Of a DNA stretch of 64,000 bases, positions 15,024 to 23,209 are shown in pieces. Position numbers and translations under genes: made by a program. Origin of the DNA: Methylocystis echinoides. GTDB lineage: Bacteria; Pseudomonadota; Alphaproteobacteria; Rhizobiales; Beijerinckiaceae. How positions within the stretch are numbered: position 1 is the first letter of the stretch; each line of letters starts with the position of its first letter. The notes beneath the pieces are model-generated. The model was given only the letters and a program-made list of their open reading frames with translations, had not been told where the DNA came from and made no database searches. The stretch covers positions 1,853,501-1,917,500 of the forward strand of contig NZ_CP156084.1 of assembly GCF_040687965.1 (NCBI RefSeq), given 5' to 3'.

Positions 15024-16441
15024 ACCCAGTGGCCGACGAGACCATAGACGGCCAGCAGAATGACGACGACAACGGAGATGATGACGAGGAAAAACAGCCG
15101 GCGCGGGTTGAGCGCGACGGCGAGCGCGAGCGATGCGACGAAACAGAATTTGCTGAACGCATAGCCGCCGCGCGCCGCGCCTTGGCCCCGCGTAAGCCAC
15201 TCGTCGGCGAGAAAATACGCGGCGCAGCCGGCGAAGATGACGGGAAGCAGCGTCAGCCGGCGCATCGTCGGCGCAAAGGACACGACATAGGCGTCGAGCG
15301 GGACGCCCAAGGCCAGCGTGTAATAGGCGGCCACTGCAATGCTGCAAGCGACTGCGGGCCATAGCCGCGCCGGCGCGACCGGCAACGAGACGCGCGTCGC
15401 CCATATGCCGGCGGCGGTCAGCAATCCGTAAAGTCCAAGATGAGCGGTGAGATAATCGCCAAGCAGAATGGGCATGAAATCAGTTGGCGCTTTCCACAGC
15501 AGCAGGGGCGTCAGCAGCGCCGGCGCAATCGCCCGCGGCGCGAGCCGGCGCCAGGGAAGGGCCGCGCCGAGCGGTGCCGGCGCCAAGGCGGGCAGCAGGG
15601 CGGCAAGCGGGCGCGCCAGCGCGATCAGGCCGCCGAAGAGCAGCGCAAGCCAGAGTCCGCGCCGATCGATATAGCCCGCTTCGCTGCGGCCGAAGACCGC
15701 ATTGAGCCAGGCGAGCGTCTCGGCATGGGCGTCGTAACTATAGAGCACGCCGATATGTTCGGCGCCGCGCGCCAGCGCCAGCCGTCGCCCCGCGCCTCTG
15801 GCGACATCCCCGTAGGTGACGCCCGGCTGCGCGGGACCTCCCGCCGTAGCGGAGACGACGTCCGCGCCGACGTCGATCAGCCGTTGCGATTCCCAAGCGC
15901 CGTCGACGATCAATAGGTTCTTGGGACTCTCGGGCGTAACGTCGCGCGCAAAGAACGATAGCGCCACGACCGCCGCGATCAGCGGATCGCGCCGGGCGGC
16001 GCGCACGATGACGTCTGTCGCCATCGAGTGGCCCGCAAGCGCAACGCGACCGTCCGCCCCGGCAAGGGCGCGCGCATAGGCGACGACCCTGTCGACGTCG
16101 GCGACGAGAACCTCGGTCGATTTCGCGGCGTCGCCGATCCCCCCGGAGAGCGGGCGCGCATTGCGGCCATGGCCGGAAAAGTCGAAGGTCACGGCCACAT
16201 AGCCGTTTTGCGCCAGGGTTGTCGCGAGCGGCGCCATCAATTGCTGCGAGCCTGAAAAACCATGCGCGATCACAACGGCCGGGGCGGGCGCATGATTTGA
16301 CTTCTGCAAAACCGTGACGGGAACGCCCTGAACATCCGCAACGGTCGCGACGAGGCCACTTTGTTGGCCGCCCAGCTCAATCAGCGCGACAGCGACGGCG
16401 ATGGATGAGAGAACCAAAAAAAAATTGCGCAGGCCTGCCAC
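14930..16441 (-). CDS. Alpha/beta hydrolase with a C-terminal multi-helix membrane domain
   Basis: The 503-residue protein has an N-terminal membrane anchor, then a hydrolase domain (about residues 40-260) with the oxyanion motif VIAHGFSGS and a nucleophile elbow VALAGHSMATDV, where serine is the likely nucleophile. The C-terminal half (about 270-500) consists of many hydrophobic segments. The GTG start at 16441 is chosen because AAGGAG stands 8 bases upstream; longer readings lack this. Its substrate is unknown. The gene sits between the bchGP operon and aerR, with a TGT-N12-ACA box 50 bases before its start, so it is probably co-regulated with photosynthesis genes. Confidence 0.75.
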   Translation of the reverse strand: MAGLRNFFLVLSSIAVAVALIELGGQQSGLVATVADVQGVPVTVLQKSNHAPAPAVVIAHGFSGSQQLMAPLATTLAQNGYVAVTFDFSGHGRNARPLSGGIGDAAKSTEVLVADVDRVVAYARALAGADGRVALAGHSMATDVIVRAARRDPLIAAVVALSFFARDVTPESPKNLLIVDGAWESQRLIDVGADVVSATAGGPAQPGVTYGDVARGAGRRLALARGAEHIGVLYSYDAHAETLAWLNAVFGRSEAGYIDRRGLWLALLFGGLIALARPLAALLPALAPAPLGAALPWRRLAPRAIAPALLTPLLLWKAPTDFMPILLGDYLTAHLGLYGLLTAAGIWATRVSLPVAPARLWPAVACSIAVAAYYTLALGVPLDAYVVSFAPTMRRLTLLPVIFAGCAAYFLADEWLTRGQGAARGGYAFSKFCFVASLALAVALNPRRLFFLVIISVVVVILLAVYGLVGHWVYARTRDPLPGALGAAFGLAWAIAVCFPIVD

Positions 16442-16491
16442 GGCGCGGCTCCTTAGTGAGCGGATTCTTAAAGCGTACTTGGAGCCGCGAC

Positions 16492-16509
16492 TGTCTGCGC
16501 TGCATGACA
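16492..16509. promoter_or_regulatory. PpsR-type box between the hydrolase gene and aerR
   Basis: TGTCTGCGCTGCATGACA has exact TGT-N12-ACA spacing with TGTC/GACA halves. It lies in the 342-bp region between two divergent genes and could serve either. The rest of that region (16442-16783) shows no other feature I can name. Confidence 0.5.
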
Positions 16510-16783
16510 CAGCTTGCCTTGGCCGCGCAGCCTCCGTCAATTCAGCTTTACTATTGGCTTTTTGTGAGGTTCAATCTCAGCGTGGGAGCGAAACCGCTAA
16601 ATCCCAAGCAATTAGACAAGTCTGAAACACCCAAAAAAACAATACAGGAAACGCCGGCGCCTGAAGCGACGCCTCGACGAGAGGGGCGAGAGTCGCCCTA
16701 TGGCCATAGATAGAGAGGCCGGCGAACCATTGGCGTCGCGCCAACGGCGCATTACGCCGTTATGCGCAGCCGGGAGGCCATCG

Positions 16784-17701
16784 ATGAGCAGCCGTGGCGA
16801 ATTGGAAGTGGGCGAGCATTTAGACGCATCGACCTGCGGGGAGCTGGCGAAGCTTTTTGCGAGCCGCCCGGGCCCGAACCCGGAGCGCCTTGCTTCAGTC
16901 ATTTTCGACGACATCGTCCCGCGCCTGCACATGCTCCACCACGAGCTTTCGGCAAAGGACGCGGAACGCGCTTTCTCCTGCGCTGAAATCTCAGAATTCG
17001 GCGCGATCCTGATCAAAGACGACATGACTGCGGCGGATCGGTTCCTCGATAAAATGCGCGCATGCGGACGCTCCGAGGAAGCGTTGTACCTTGGGCTGAT
17101 GGCCGAGACCGCGCGTCATCTCGGCGCTCTGTGGGAGGAAGATCTGTGCAGCTTCGTCGACGTCACCATTGGCGTTGCGCGCCTTCAGAAGATGTTGTGC
17201 GCTTTCAGCGGCGTTTGTGAATCGACGTTTGCCGAGGGCCATCGCGTGTTGTTATGCGCCCTCGCGGGAGAAAGTCATATCTTTGGCCTCGACATGGTCG
17301 CGTGTTTCATGCGTCAGGCCTGCTGGGACGTGGACCTGCAAAAGGGCGTCGAGGCCCATGACGTCGCGGACGCCGTGGCGGGCGAGTGGTTCGCGGTTCT
17401 GGGCTTTTCATTGAGCGCCGAAGCCGGCCTCGAGACCTTGTGCCGCGCCATTCAGTCGGGGCGGGCCGCGTCGGTCAATCCGGCGATCGCCGTACTCGTC
17501 GGCGGGCCGCTGTTTCGCGCCCAGCCCAATCTCGTCGCGCAGGTGGGGGCAGACGCGATGGCGAGCGACGCGGCGAGCGCAAGCTTGCTGGCGCGGAGAC
17601 TATTGCTGCGCCAGCCGACGAAGCATGCGCGTCATCACAGTCGCCCCGCGGCGCACAACGCCGCCGCCAGGCCGCGTGACGACGGTCAGCCGCCTGCATA
17701 G
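16784..17701 (+). CDS. aerR: AerR/PpaA-like cobalamin-binding antirepressor
   Basis: This 305-residue protein has an N-terminal helical region and a C-terminal B12-binding domain with GESHIFGLDMVACFMRQ; His165 is in the place of the cobalt-ligating histidine of AerR-type proteins. AerR binds light-activated B12 and lifts repression by CrtJ/PpsR. The ATG at 16784 has a GGGAGG ribosome site; an ATG at 16700 is a possible longer start. The gene faces the bphP-heme oxygenase operon tail to tail. The assignment rests on domain type and neighbours. Confidence 0.78.
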   Translation: MSSRGELEVGEHLDASTCGELAKLFASRPGPNPERLASVIFDDIVPRLHMLHHELSAKDAERAFSCAEISEFGAILIKDDMTAADRFLDKMRACGRSEEALYLGLMAETARHLGALWEEDLCSFVDVTIGVARLQKMLCAFSGVCESTFAEGHRVLLCALAGESHIFGLDMVACFMRQACWDVDLQKGVEAHDVADAVAGEWFAVLGFSLSAEAGLETLCRAIQSGRAASVNPAIAVLVGGPLFRAQPNLVAQVGADAMASDAASASLLARRLLLRQPTKHARHHSRPAAHNAAARPRDDGQPPA

Positions 17702-18304
17702 TCAGACGCAAAAAGGACGCGCATCCGTTTTTGGCGCCCAGTCTTTCATCCAGGCTTCAAACGCAAGAAATGTTGCAACGGCCGCGTCGATCGTCGCCTG
17801 CTCCTGCGACTCGCCGGACAGCGACTCGAGTCGGACGAGAAGCTGCGGCCAGCCGCGCCGCTTGCCGCTGTCATTTGAAAAAAACCGGCAGCCGTCGCCC
17901 TCGAGCGGCGCCAGCACAGGCGCGACCGCGCGGGCGATGGCGGCGCCCCCCAGGGCCGAGCCTTCGACAACGTAAAGCGCGCCGAGCGCTTGCGCGTCAT
18001 CTGTCAAGAGCGGCAGCGTGGCGCAGCGCGGCAAGACGTCCTGTTGATCGCGCGCGACGCCGAGCGCTTGGAGATCGCTCTCGAGCAGACGCGACCGCGG
18101 CGTTTCATCCGTCAACAGCGCATGGGCGCCCATGCCGGCGTCGACGGGGCGATGAAAGCCATAAAGCCGCATCAGCAACGCCCGGTAGCCGCTAAGGTCG
18201 ATCGCGCCGCTCGCGGCCGCCGCGAGGCCCGGATGGCGATGCAGCCGCTCATGCGATTCGGAAGTCGCAGCGCGCAGCCGCTCCCGCAGGCGCCCGACCC
18301 TCAT
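17702..18304 (-). CDS. hmuO: Biliverdin-producing heme oxygenase
   Basis: The 200-residue protein belongs to the heme oxygenase family. The N-terminal segment LRAATSESHERLH carries the likely heme-ligating histidine (His18 or His22), and ALYVVEGSALGGAAI is the conserved distal helix. It opens heme to biliverdin, the chromophore of bacteriophytochromes. The ATG overlaps the stop of bphP, so it is made together with its client protein. Functionally it is a BphO. It ends directly next to the aerR stop. Confidence 0.93.
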   Translation of the reverse strand: MRVGRLRERLRAATSESHERLHRHPGLAAAASGAIDLSGYRALLMRLYGFHRPVDAGMGAHALLTDETPRSRLLESDLQALGVARDQQDVLPRCATLPLLTDDAQALGALYVVEGSALGGAAIARAVAPVLAPLEGDGCRFFSNDSGKRRGWPQLLVRLESLSGESQEQATIDAAVATFLAFEAWMKDWAPKTDARPFCV

Positions 18305-20487
18305 GGCGCTTTTGGCGCGCCGCGTGCGCGCTCCCTTTGCTTTGCGGCGCGGGAGATCTGCTCGAGCACTTCCGCGGCGCGCGCCACCGAGGCGCGTACG
18401 CTCTCCAATGTGTCGGGGATGCCGGCGGTGTCGAGCCCGTCAGCGATTTCCAAAGCCGCCAATTGCGCATTGTCGATGATGCGCGACATCAGGCCTTCCA
18501 CAGCGAGCGCCGAACGCGAATCGATTCGGCCCATCAAGCGGCGCTGGCTCAGCATGACGCTGTGGCGGAAGCGCTCGCGCGCCATATTGGCTGCTTTCCG
18601 CTCGGTCAAATCCGTAAACAGAACGACATAGCCGAGCACGCGGTCGCGCGACGCGAGCACCGGATCGCCGCGCACTGCGACGGGCAGCGTCTCTCCTGAC
18701 GCCGTCATGAGCAAAGCTTCTCCGCGCCAGGGCGCGCCCGTCTCGCGCAGAGCGGCGAGGCTTCGCGCGACCGCCGCCGAGTCGACGAAAAAACCGGGCA
18801 AGTCGTCGAGACTCTTGATCGGCCCCGACGCGCCGAGCAGATCGTTGAGCGCGCGATTGGCTTCGAGAACATGGCCGTCCGTGCCGGCGACGATGATCTG
18901 CTGATCGGCCGAATGGACCTGTCGCAGCACATGGTCGAGCTGATCCTTCGCAATCAGGATGCGCAGCGCGCGAAACTGCATGACGACGTCGGTGACGCTT
19001 TCGCCGATCAGCCGCGCGGCGGCGCGATCGGCCGGGGACCAGGCGTCCGACGTGCCTTCCACGACCTGATGCCATTGCGCAAAGGAGCGGCGCGGCGACA
19101 ATTCGCTCGGATCGTCGCTGTCCGAAGGCGGCTTGAAGGGATTGCCGCCCCAGGTGACGGTGCGGATACGCTCCTTTCGAAACCAGATCAGCATCTCGTC
19201 CGGCTCGCTGGAGATACGCGTCGCGGCGACGCCGCTCGCCACGCCGGCCAGCGGCGCGAACTGCGGCGCCTCCGCCGCGAGCGCCGAGGTCGCAAAGACG
19301 CCGTCCGCCAATCGCGGCGCCAGCCAGCGGCCGAGCTCGCTGATCTGTTCGGTTCCCGGCGCCTCGCCGATCATGCGCATTTTGCCTTCGAAAAGCAGCG
19401 CCGCGCCTGTCGCATTGAGCGGCAGCAGCAGCGCATGGGCGCTGTCGAACAACGCGCCGCGCCAATCGCCGTCCCGGCACACGCTTTGAATCATGCGCTG
19501 TTCGAGCCGGCGCACCGCGAGTTCGGCCTGTCCCTGCGCGAAGCTTTCGAGCGCCGCGATCCGCGTGCCGATCACTTCGGCGAGCAATTCGCACACGGCC
19601 CGCATCTCGAAAGGGAGCAATCGGGGCGCGTAATGATGACAGGAGATCAGCCCCCAGAGTTTGCCGGCGACCATCAGCGAGACGACCAGAGTGGCGGCGA
19701 CGCCCATATTTTTGAGATATTGGATGTGGATCGGCGAAGCGCTGCGCAGGAAGCACAGCGACATGTCGAGCTCCTCGCCGGTCGCCGGCGAGAGACGGGG
19801 TTCGAGCGGGGCGGGCGTGTAGTCGACGTCGGCGAGGAGACGCACCCGATTGCGTTCATAAAGGCGGCGCGCGATCTGCGGAATGTCGGAGGCCGGGTAA
19901 CGGTTGCCGAGGAACGCCTCGAGTTCCGGCCGTCTGGTTTCGGCGAAAACCTCGCCATGCCCTTCTTCGTCGAAACGATAGACCATGACGCGGTCATAGC
20001 CGGTAAGGTCTCGAAACATCGCGGCGCTGACGTCGCAAAGGCCGCGCAGACTCGCCGACGTCAGGATCGTGTCGACGCCGCGATCGATCGCCTTGGTGTA
20101 ATCGACAATCGGGCCGGCGCGTTCCAATTCGACAACCCACTCGCCGCTCGGCGCCTTGTGCAAGAGCGCATTGAGCGGCGCGCCGCCGGCGCCCGCGAAG
20201 CAGCGCAGCGCGAAGGGGATGGACGAGGCCGGCTGCGTGACGAGACCCTCGATTTGCGTCCACAGATCGCCGCCGAGATCGCGTAGGCGCAGGCCCTTCA
20301 GCGGAGCCGACATTTTGAGAAAGGACGCCGCGTTGGCGCTCTCTTGCATGATGCGGCCGTCCGCCGCGCACAAGGTGAGCAATGCGCCATGGGGCTGGAT
20401 GGAGCCCGCGAGGTGGATCTGCTCGCGTTCGCAATTCGAGAGGGTGGCCGTCCCGAAGGCAGGCGAAGCGGAAGGGTCGAGCGTCAC
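18301..20487 (-). CDS. bphP: Bacteriophytochrome photoreceptor with PAS/two-helix output instead of a kinase
   Basis: The 728-residue protein has the PAS-GAF-PHY photosensory core. Cys19 (NCEREQIHLAGSIQPHG) is the biliverdin attachment site, PASDIP is in the GAF domain, and PRRSF is the PHY tongue motif. The C-terminus is a PAS domain (about 530-640) followed by two helices (MGRIDSRSALAVEGLMSRI). It lacks the histidine-kinase H, N and G boxes. This layout matches the BphP1 type of Rhodopseudomonas and Bradyrhizobium, which binds PpsR2 under far-red/near-infrared light and relieves repression. The start is a GTG at 20487, 34 bases after ppsR2. Confidence 0.93.
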   Translation of the reverse strand: MTLDPSASPAFGTATLSNCEREQIHLAGSIQPHGALLTLCAADGRIMQESANAASFLKMSAPLKGLRLRDLGGDLWTQIEGLVTQPASSIPFALRCFAGAGGAPLNALLHKAPSGEWVVELERAGPIVDYTKAIDRGVDTILTSASLRGLCDVSAAMFRDLTGYDRVMVYRFDEEGHGEVFAETRRPELEAFLGNRYPASDIPQIARRLYERNRVRLLADVDYTPAPLEPRLSPATGEELDMSLCFLRSASPIHIQYLKNMGVAATLVVSLMVAGKLWGLISCHHYAPRLLPFEMRAVCELLAEVIGTRIAALESFAQGQAELAVRRLEQRMIQSVCRDGDWRGALFDSAHALLLPLNATGAALLFEGKMRMIGEAPGTEQISELGRWLAPRLADGVFATSALAAEAPQFAPLAGVASGVAATRISSEPDEMLIWFRKERIRTVTWGGNPFKPPSDSDDPSELSPRRSFAQWHQVVEGTSDAWSPADRAAARLIGESVTDVVMQFRALRILIAKDQLDHVLRQVHSADQQIIVAGTDGHVLEANRALNDLLGASGPIKSLDDLPGFFVDSAAVARSLAALRETGAPWRGEALLMTASGETLPVAVRGDPVLASRDRVLGYVVLFTDLTERKAANMARERFRHSVMLSQRRLMGRIDSRSALAVEGLMSRIIDNAQLAALEIADGLDTAGIPDTLESVRASVARAAEVLEQISRAAKQRERARGAPKAP

Positions 20488-20521
20488 GGCGTAAGCTACC
20501 CTTTGGTCAGGCGTTTGGCGC

Positions 20522-21832
20522 CTATTTTCTTTCGAGGCCGTATTTTTTCAACTTGGCGTGAAGGCCCTGACGGCTGAGGCCGAGTTGGCGCGCGGCGGCC
20601 GTGCGATTACTATTGCACTGTTCGAGCGCGGCCAAAATCGCCTTGCGTTCGATCGCTTCCGTCGACATGCGCACAATCGCTTCGAGCGTGCGGTTGTCCA
20701 AAGCCTCGATCGACAGCCCCCGATCGGCGACTTCGCGCGAAGGCTGGCCGGACGCGTGACGAATGTCGCGAACGAGAAGCCCGAAATAATTGGGCGCGTC
20801 CGCGTCGTCGCCGACGGCCGTAATCTCGACGGGAGTCGACTGACCGAGTTCGCCGTCGATGCGCGTCTGGAAACGACGCAGATCGCCGTGCTTGCGAATG
20901 AGCGCCATCACGACATTGGCGTCGGCGCCCGGGCTCGACAGCCAGCGCGTCAGTTTAGAGCCGATCGCCGCGACTTCCGCGCCGAGCTGAACGAGATCGA
21001 GAAAGGCCCCATTGGCGGCCCGCACGATCCCGTCGCAATCGATGACGACAAAGCCTTCGGGCAAGCGATCTATAAACGACGCAATCGACACGCCGCTGGC
21101 GTGGGAGGCGTTGTCGGCCTCGCGCATCGGCGTGAGCTGGCAGATGAAAACCGCGCTGGCTTCCGCGTTCATGAGCGACGCGCGCAGGCTCCACAATCCG
21201 GCTGACGGCGTTGGTTGAATGACGATTCCCGGCGCGCGCCCTTGCTCGCGCGTCTTTTCGAGAAGTTGATCGAGCGCGCGCCGATCGCGCTGGGAAAGTT
21301 GCGGCAGGAATGGTGCGCCCGGCGAGAGATAGAGATCCTTCGCCGCGCGAAAATTCGCTTCGACAACGCGCAGATCGGGGACGTTGACCAGCGCAACGGC
21401 TTCCGTCGTCGCGTCGAACAGCGTGCGATAGCGCGTCTCGATTTCGCGCATCTTCCAATAATCGCGTTCGCGCGCCTCCTGCGCCAGTTGCAGACGCGCC
21501 TGCAATTCGCTGATCGCCTCCAGATTGCGGCCAATGGCGATGAATCCGGCCTCGCCGAGGCTGAAGGTCGTATATTCCATCGGCAACTCGAGGCCGCTGG
21601 GAAAGCGCTGACGCACCTGGAAGCAGGAAGGATCGCCGCGCAGACGCACATCCTCGATTTTTTTCAACGTGAGGCTGTCGATGGCGGGATCGATCGTCTC
21701 GCCCCAGCGCCGGCCGCGCCATTGGTCGAGCGGTTCTCGCGCCAGCGACTCAGCGGTCACGACCTTCTGGATGACGCCGTCCTCGTCGAGCGTCAGCGTC
21801 AAATCAGGGCGGGTATAGGCTTTGTCGGTCAT
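20522..21832 (-). CDS. ppsR2: Second PpsR-type regulator (PpsR2), partner of the bacteriophytochrome
   Basis: This is a 436-residue PpsR paralogue with an N-terminal region, central and C-terminal PAS domains, and a Fis-type helix-turn-helix NRTAAARQLGLSRQGLHAKL near the end. It stands first in an operon with bphP and heme oxygenase, the arrangement in which PpsR2 is antagonised by light-activated BphP1. Single cysteines occur in DPSCFQ, VFICQL, VIDCDG and LEQCNSN; the last lies at the start of the DNA-binding region. The ATG at 21832 was taken; a TTG 12 bases upstream is also possible. Confidence 0.92.
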   Translation of the reverse strand: MTDKAYTRPDLTLTLDEDGVIQKVVTAESLAREPLDQWRGRRWGETIDPAIDSLTLKKIEDVRLRGDPSCFQVRQRFPSGLELPMEYTTFSLGEAGFIAIGRNLEAISELQARLQLAQEARERDYWKMREIETRYRTLFDATTEAVALVNVPDLRVVEANFRAAKDLYLSPGAPFLPQLSQRDRRALDQLLEKTREQGRAPGIVIQPTPSAGLWSLRASLMNAEASAVFICQLTPMREADNASHASGVSIASFIDRLPEGFVVIDCDGIVRAANGAFLDLVQLGAEVAAIGSKLTRWLSSPGADANVVMALIRKHGDLRRFQTRIDGELGQSTPVEITAVGDDADAPNYFGLLVRDIRHASGQPSREVADRGLSIEALDNRTLEAIVRMSTEAIERKAILAALEQCNSNRTAAARQLGLSRQGLHAKLKKYGLERK

Positions 21833-22041
21833 CGTCACGCTCAATGCGGCGCGGCGCGCGCGCCCGCGCGGCGATCCATTGCCTGCGTGCCGTCGGCGAT
21901 GGAAGTCATAGTGCGAACCGAGCCCCCTTCAGTCACCCCCTACATAATGGGGTTTGGCCGAAAAAATTGCTACGTTTCCGTGCCGCAGCGTCGAAATAAT
22001 GTTGCCGGTCGTTGGTTGGACTTGCGTTCGCCCTGCACAGG

Positions 22042-22059
22042 TGTAAAGTAAGAGTTACA
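22042..22059. promoter_or_regulatory. PpsR-type operator upstream of bchI (perfect TGT-N12-ACA)
   Basis: TGTAAAGTAAGAGTTACA is an exact match and is nearly a full palindrome (TGTAA/TTACA). It lies 43 bases before the bchI start and in the shared region with ppsR2, so it may also serve autoregulation of ppsR2. The rest of 21833-22102 shows only a short CCCC/GGGG inverted repeat near 21936-21952. Confidence 0.75.
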
Positions 22060-22102
22060 TATGGAGCGTAAGGCGCGCTTGTCTCGCGCGCGAGGGGGGC
22101 GA

Positions 22103-23209
22103 ATGGCGCCGATTCAGGTCAAGCTCCCGCAGGAAGCGGCCCACGCGCCGCAGGCCGTTCAGACGACGCCAGCCGCCGCGCCGCGGCCTTTCGGCGCTCC
22201 CGCGCCATTTCCCTTCTCCGCGATCGTCGGCCAGGACGATATGAAGCTCGCCTTTCTGCTCGCGGCGATCGACCCGTCGGTCGGCGGCGTGCTGGTCTTC
22301 GGCGATCGCGGAACGGGGAAATCCACGGCCGTGCGCGCGCTGGCGCGCCTGCTCCCGCGGATGCGCGCCGTCAGCGACTGCGCCTATAATTGCGATCCGG
22401 CTGCGACCTCGGCGCTTTGCGACGCCTGTCGGAAAGGCTCCTTGAAAACGGCGCTGCGGCCGGTTCCCGTCATCGATCTGCCGCTGGGCGCGACCGAAGA
22501 CCGCGTCGTCGGCGCCCTCGACCTCGAACGCGCGCTGACGCGCGGCGAAAAGGCGTTCGAGCCGGGCCTGTTGGCCAAGGCCAATCGAGGATTTCTCTAC
22601 ATCGACGAAGTCAACCTGCTCGAAGATCATCTTGTCGATCTCCTGCTCGACGTCGCCGCCTCTGGCGAGAATGTCGTGGAGCGCGAGGGGCTGAGCGTGC
22701 GCCATCCGGCGCGTTTCGTTCTCATCGGCAGCGGCAATCCAGAGGAGGGCGAGTTACGGCCGCAATTGCTCGATCGCTTCGGTCTCGCCGTCGACGTGAA
22801 AACCCCGACCGACATCGCCACGCGCGTCGAGGTCGTGCGGCGGCGCGACGCGTTCGAGCGCGATCCAACGCGCTTCCATCGCGCCTTCGCCGCCGAGGAG
22901 CAGAAGCTGCGCCGCCGCATCGGCGCCGCGCGCGGCCGCGTCGGCGACATCGAGACGTCGGACGCCGTGCTCGAAAAAGCGGCCCGGCTCTGCGTCGCGC
23001 TCGGCGCCGACGGGCTTCGCGGCGAGCTCACCCTGTTGCGGGCCGCCCGCGCGCTCGCGGCTTTCGAAGGCGAAGCGGCGGTCGGCGCAACCGAATTGCG
23101 GCGGGTCGCCGCCTTCGCGCTCGGCCATCGCCTGCGACGCAATCCGCTCGACGAAGCCGGCTCGGCCATCCGCGTCGCGCGGGCGATCGACGAGACCTTT
23201 GGCGCATGA
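22103..23209 (+). CDS. bchI: Magnesium chelatase ATPase subunit BchI
   Basis: BchI is the AAA+ ATPase that drives magnesium insertion by BchH. The 368-residue protein has Walker [10 protein letters not shown] (near residue 70), Walker [11 protein letters not shown], and a conserved CDACRKG cysteine region. An ATG at 22061 exists but lies directly against the PpsR box with no ribosome site. The ATG at 22103 has GAGGGG upstream and is preferred. Its stop overlaps the bchD start. Confidence 0.96.
   Translation: MAPIQVKLPQEAAHAPQAVQTTPAAAPRPFGAPAPFPFSAIVGQDDMKLAFLLAAIDPSVGGVLVFGDRGTGKSTAVRALARLLPRMRAVSDCAYNCDPAATSALCDACRKGSLKTALRPVPVIDLPLGATEDRVVGALDLERALTRGEKAFEPGLLAKANRGFLYIDEVNLLEDHLVDLLLDVAASGENVVEREGLSVRHPARFVLIGSGNPEEGELRPQLLDRFGLAVDVKTPTDIATRVEVVRRRDAFERDPTRFHRAFAAEEQKLRRRIGAARGRVGDIETSDAVLEKAARLCVALGADGLRGELTLLRAARALAAFEGEAAVGATELRRVAAFALGHRLRRNPLDEAGSAIRVARAIDETFGA

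Noticed and set aside
18301..20487. Bacteriophytochrome as a histidine kinase
   Set aside because: The C-terminus shows a PAS domain and two helices, with no H-box His or ATP-binding N and G boxes.
21936..21952. CCCC/GGGG inverted repeat between ppsR2 and bchI
   Set aside because: Too short to assign as operator or terminator and resembles none of the known motifs.
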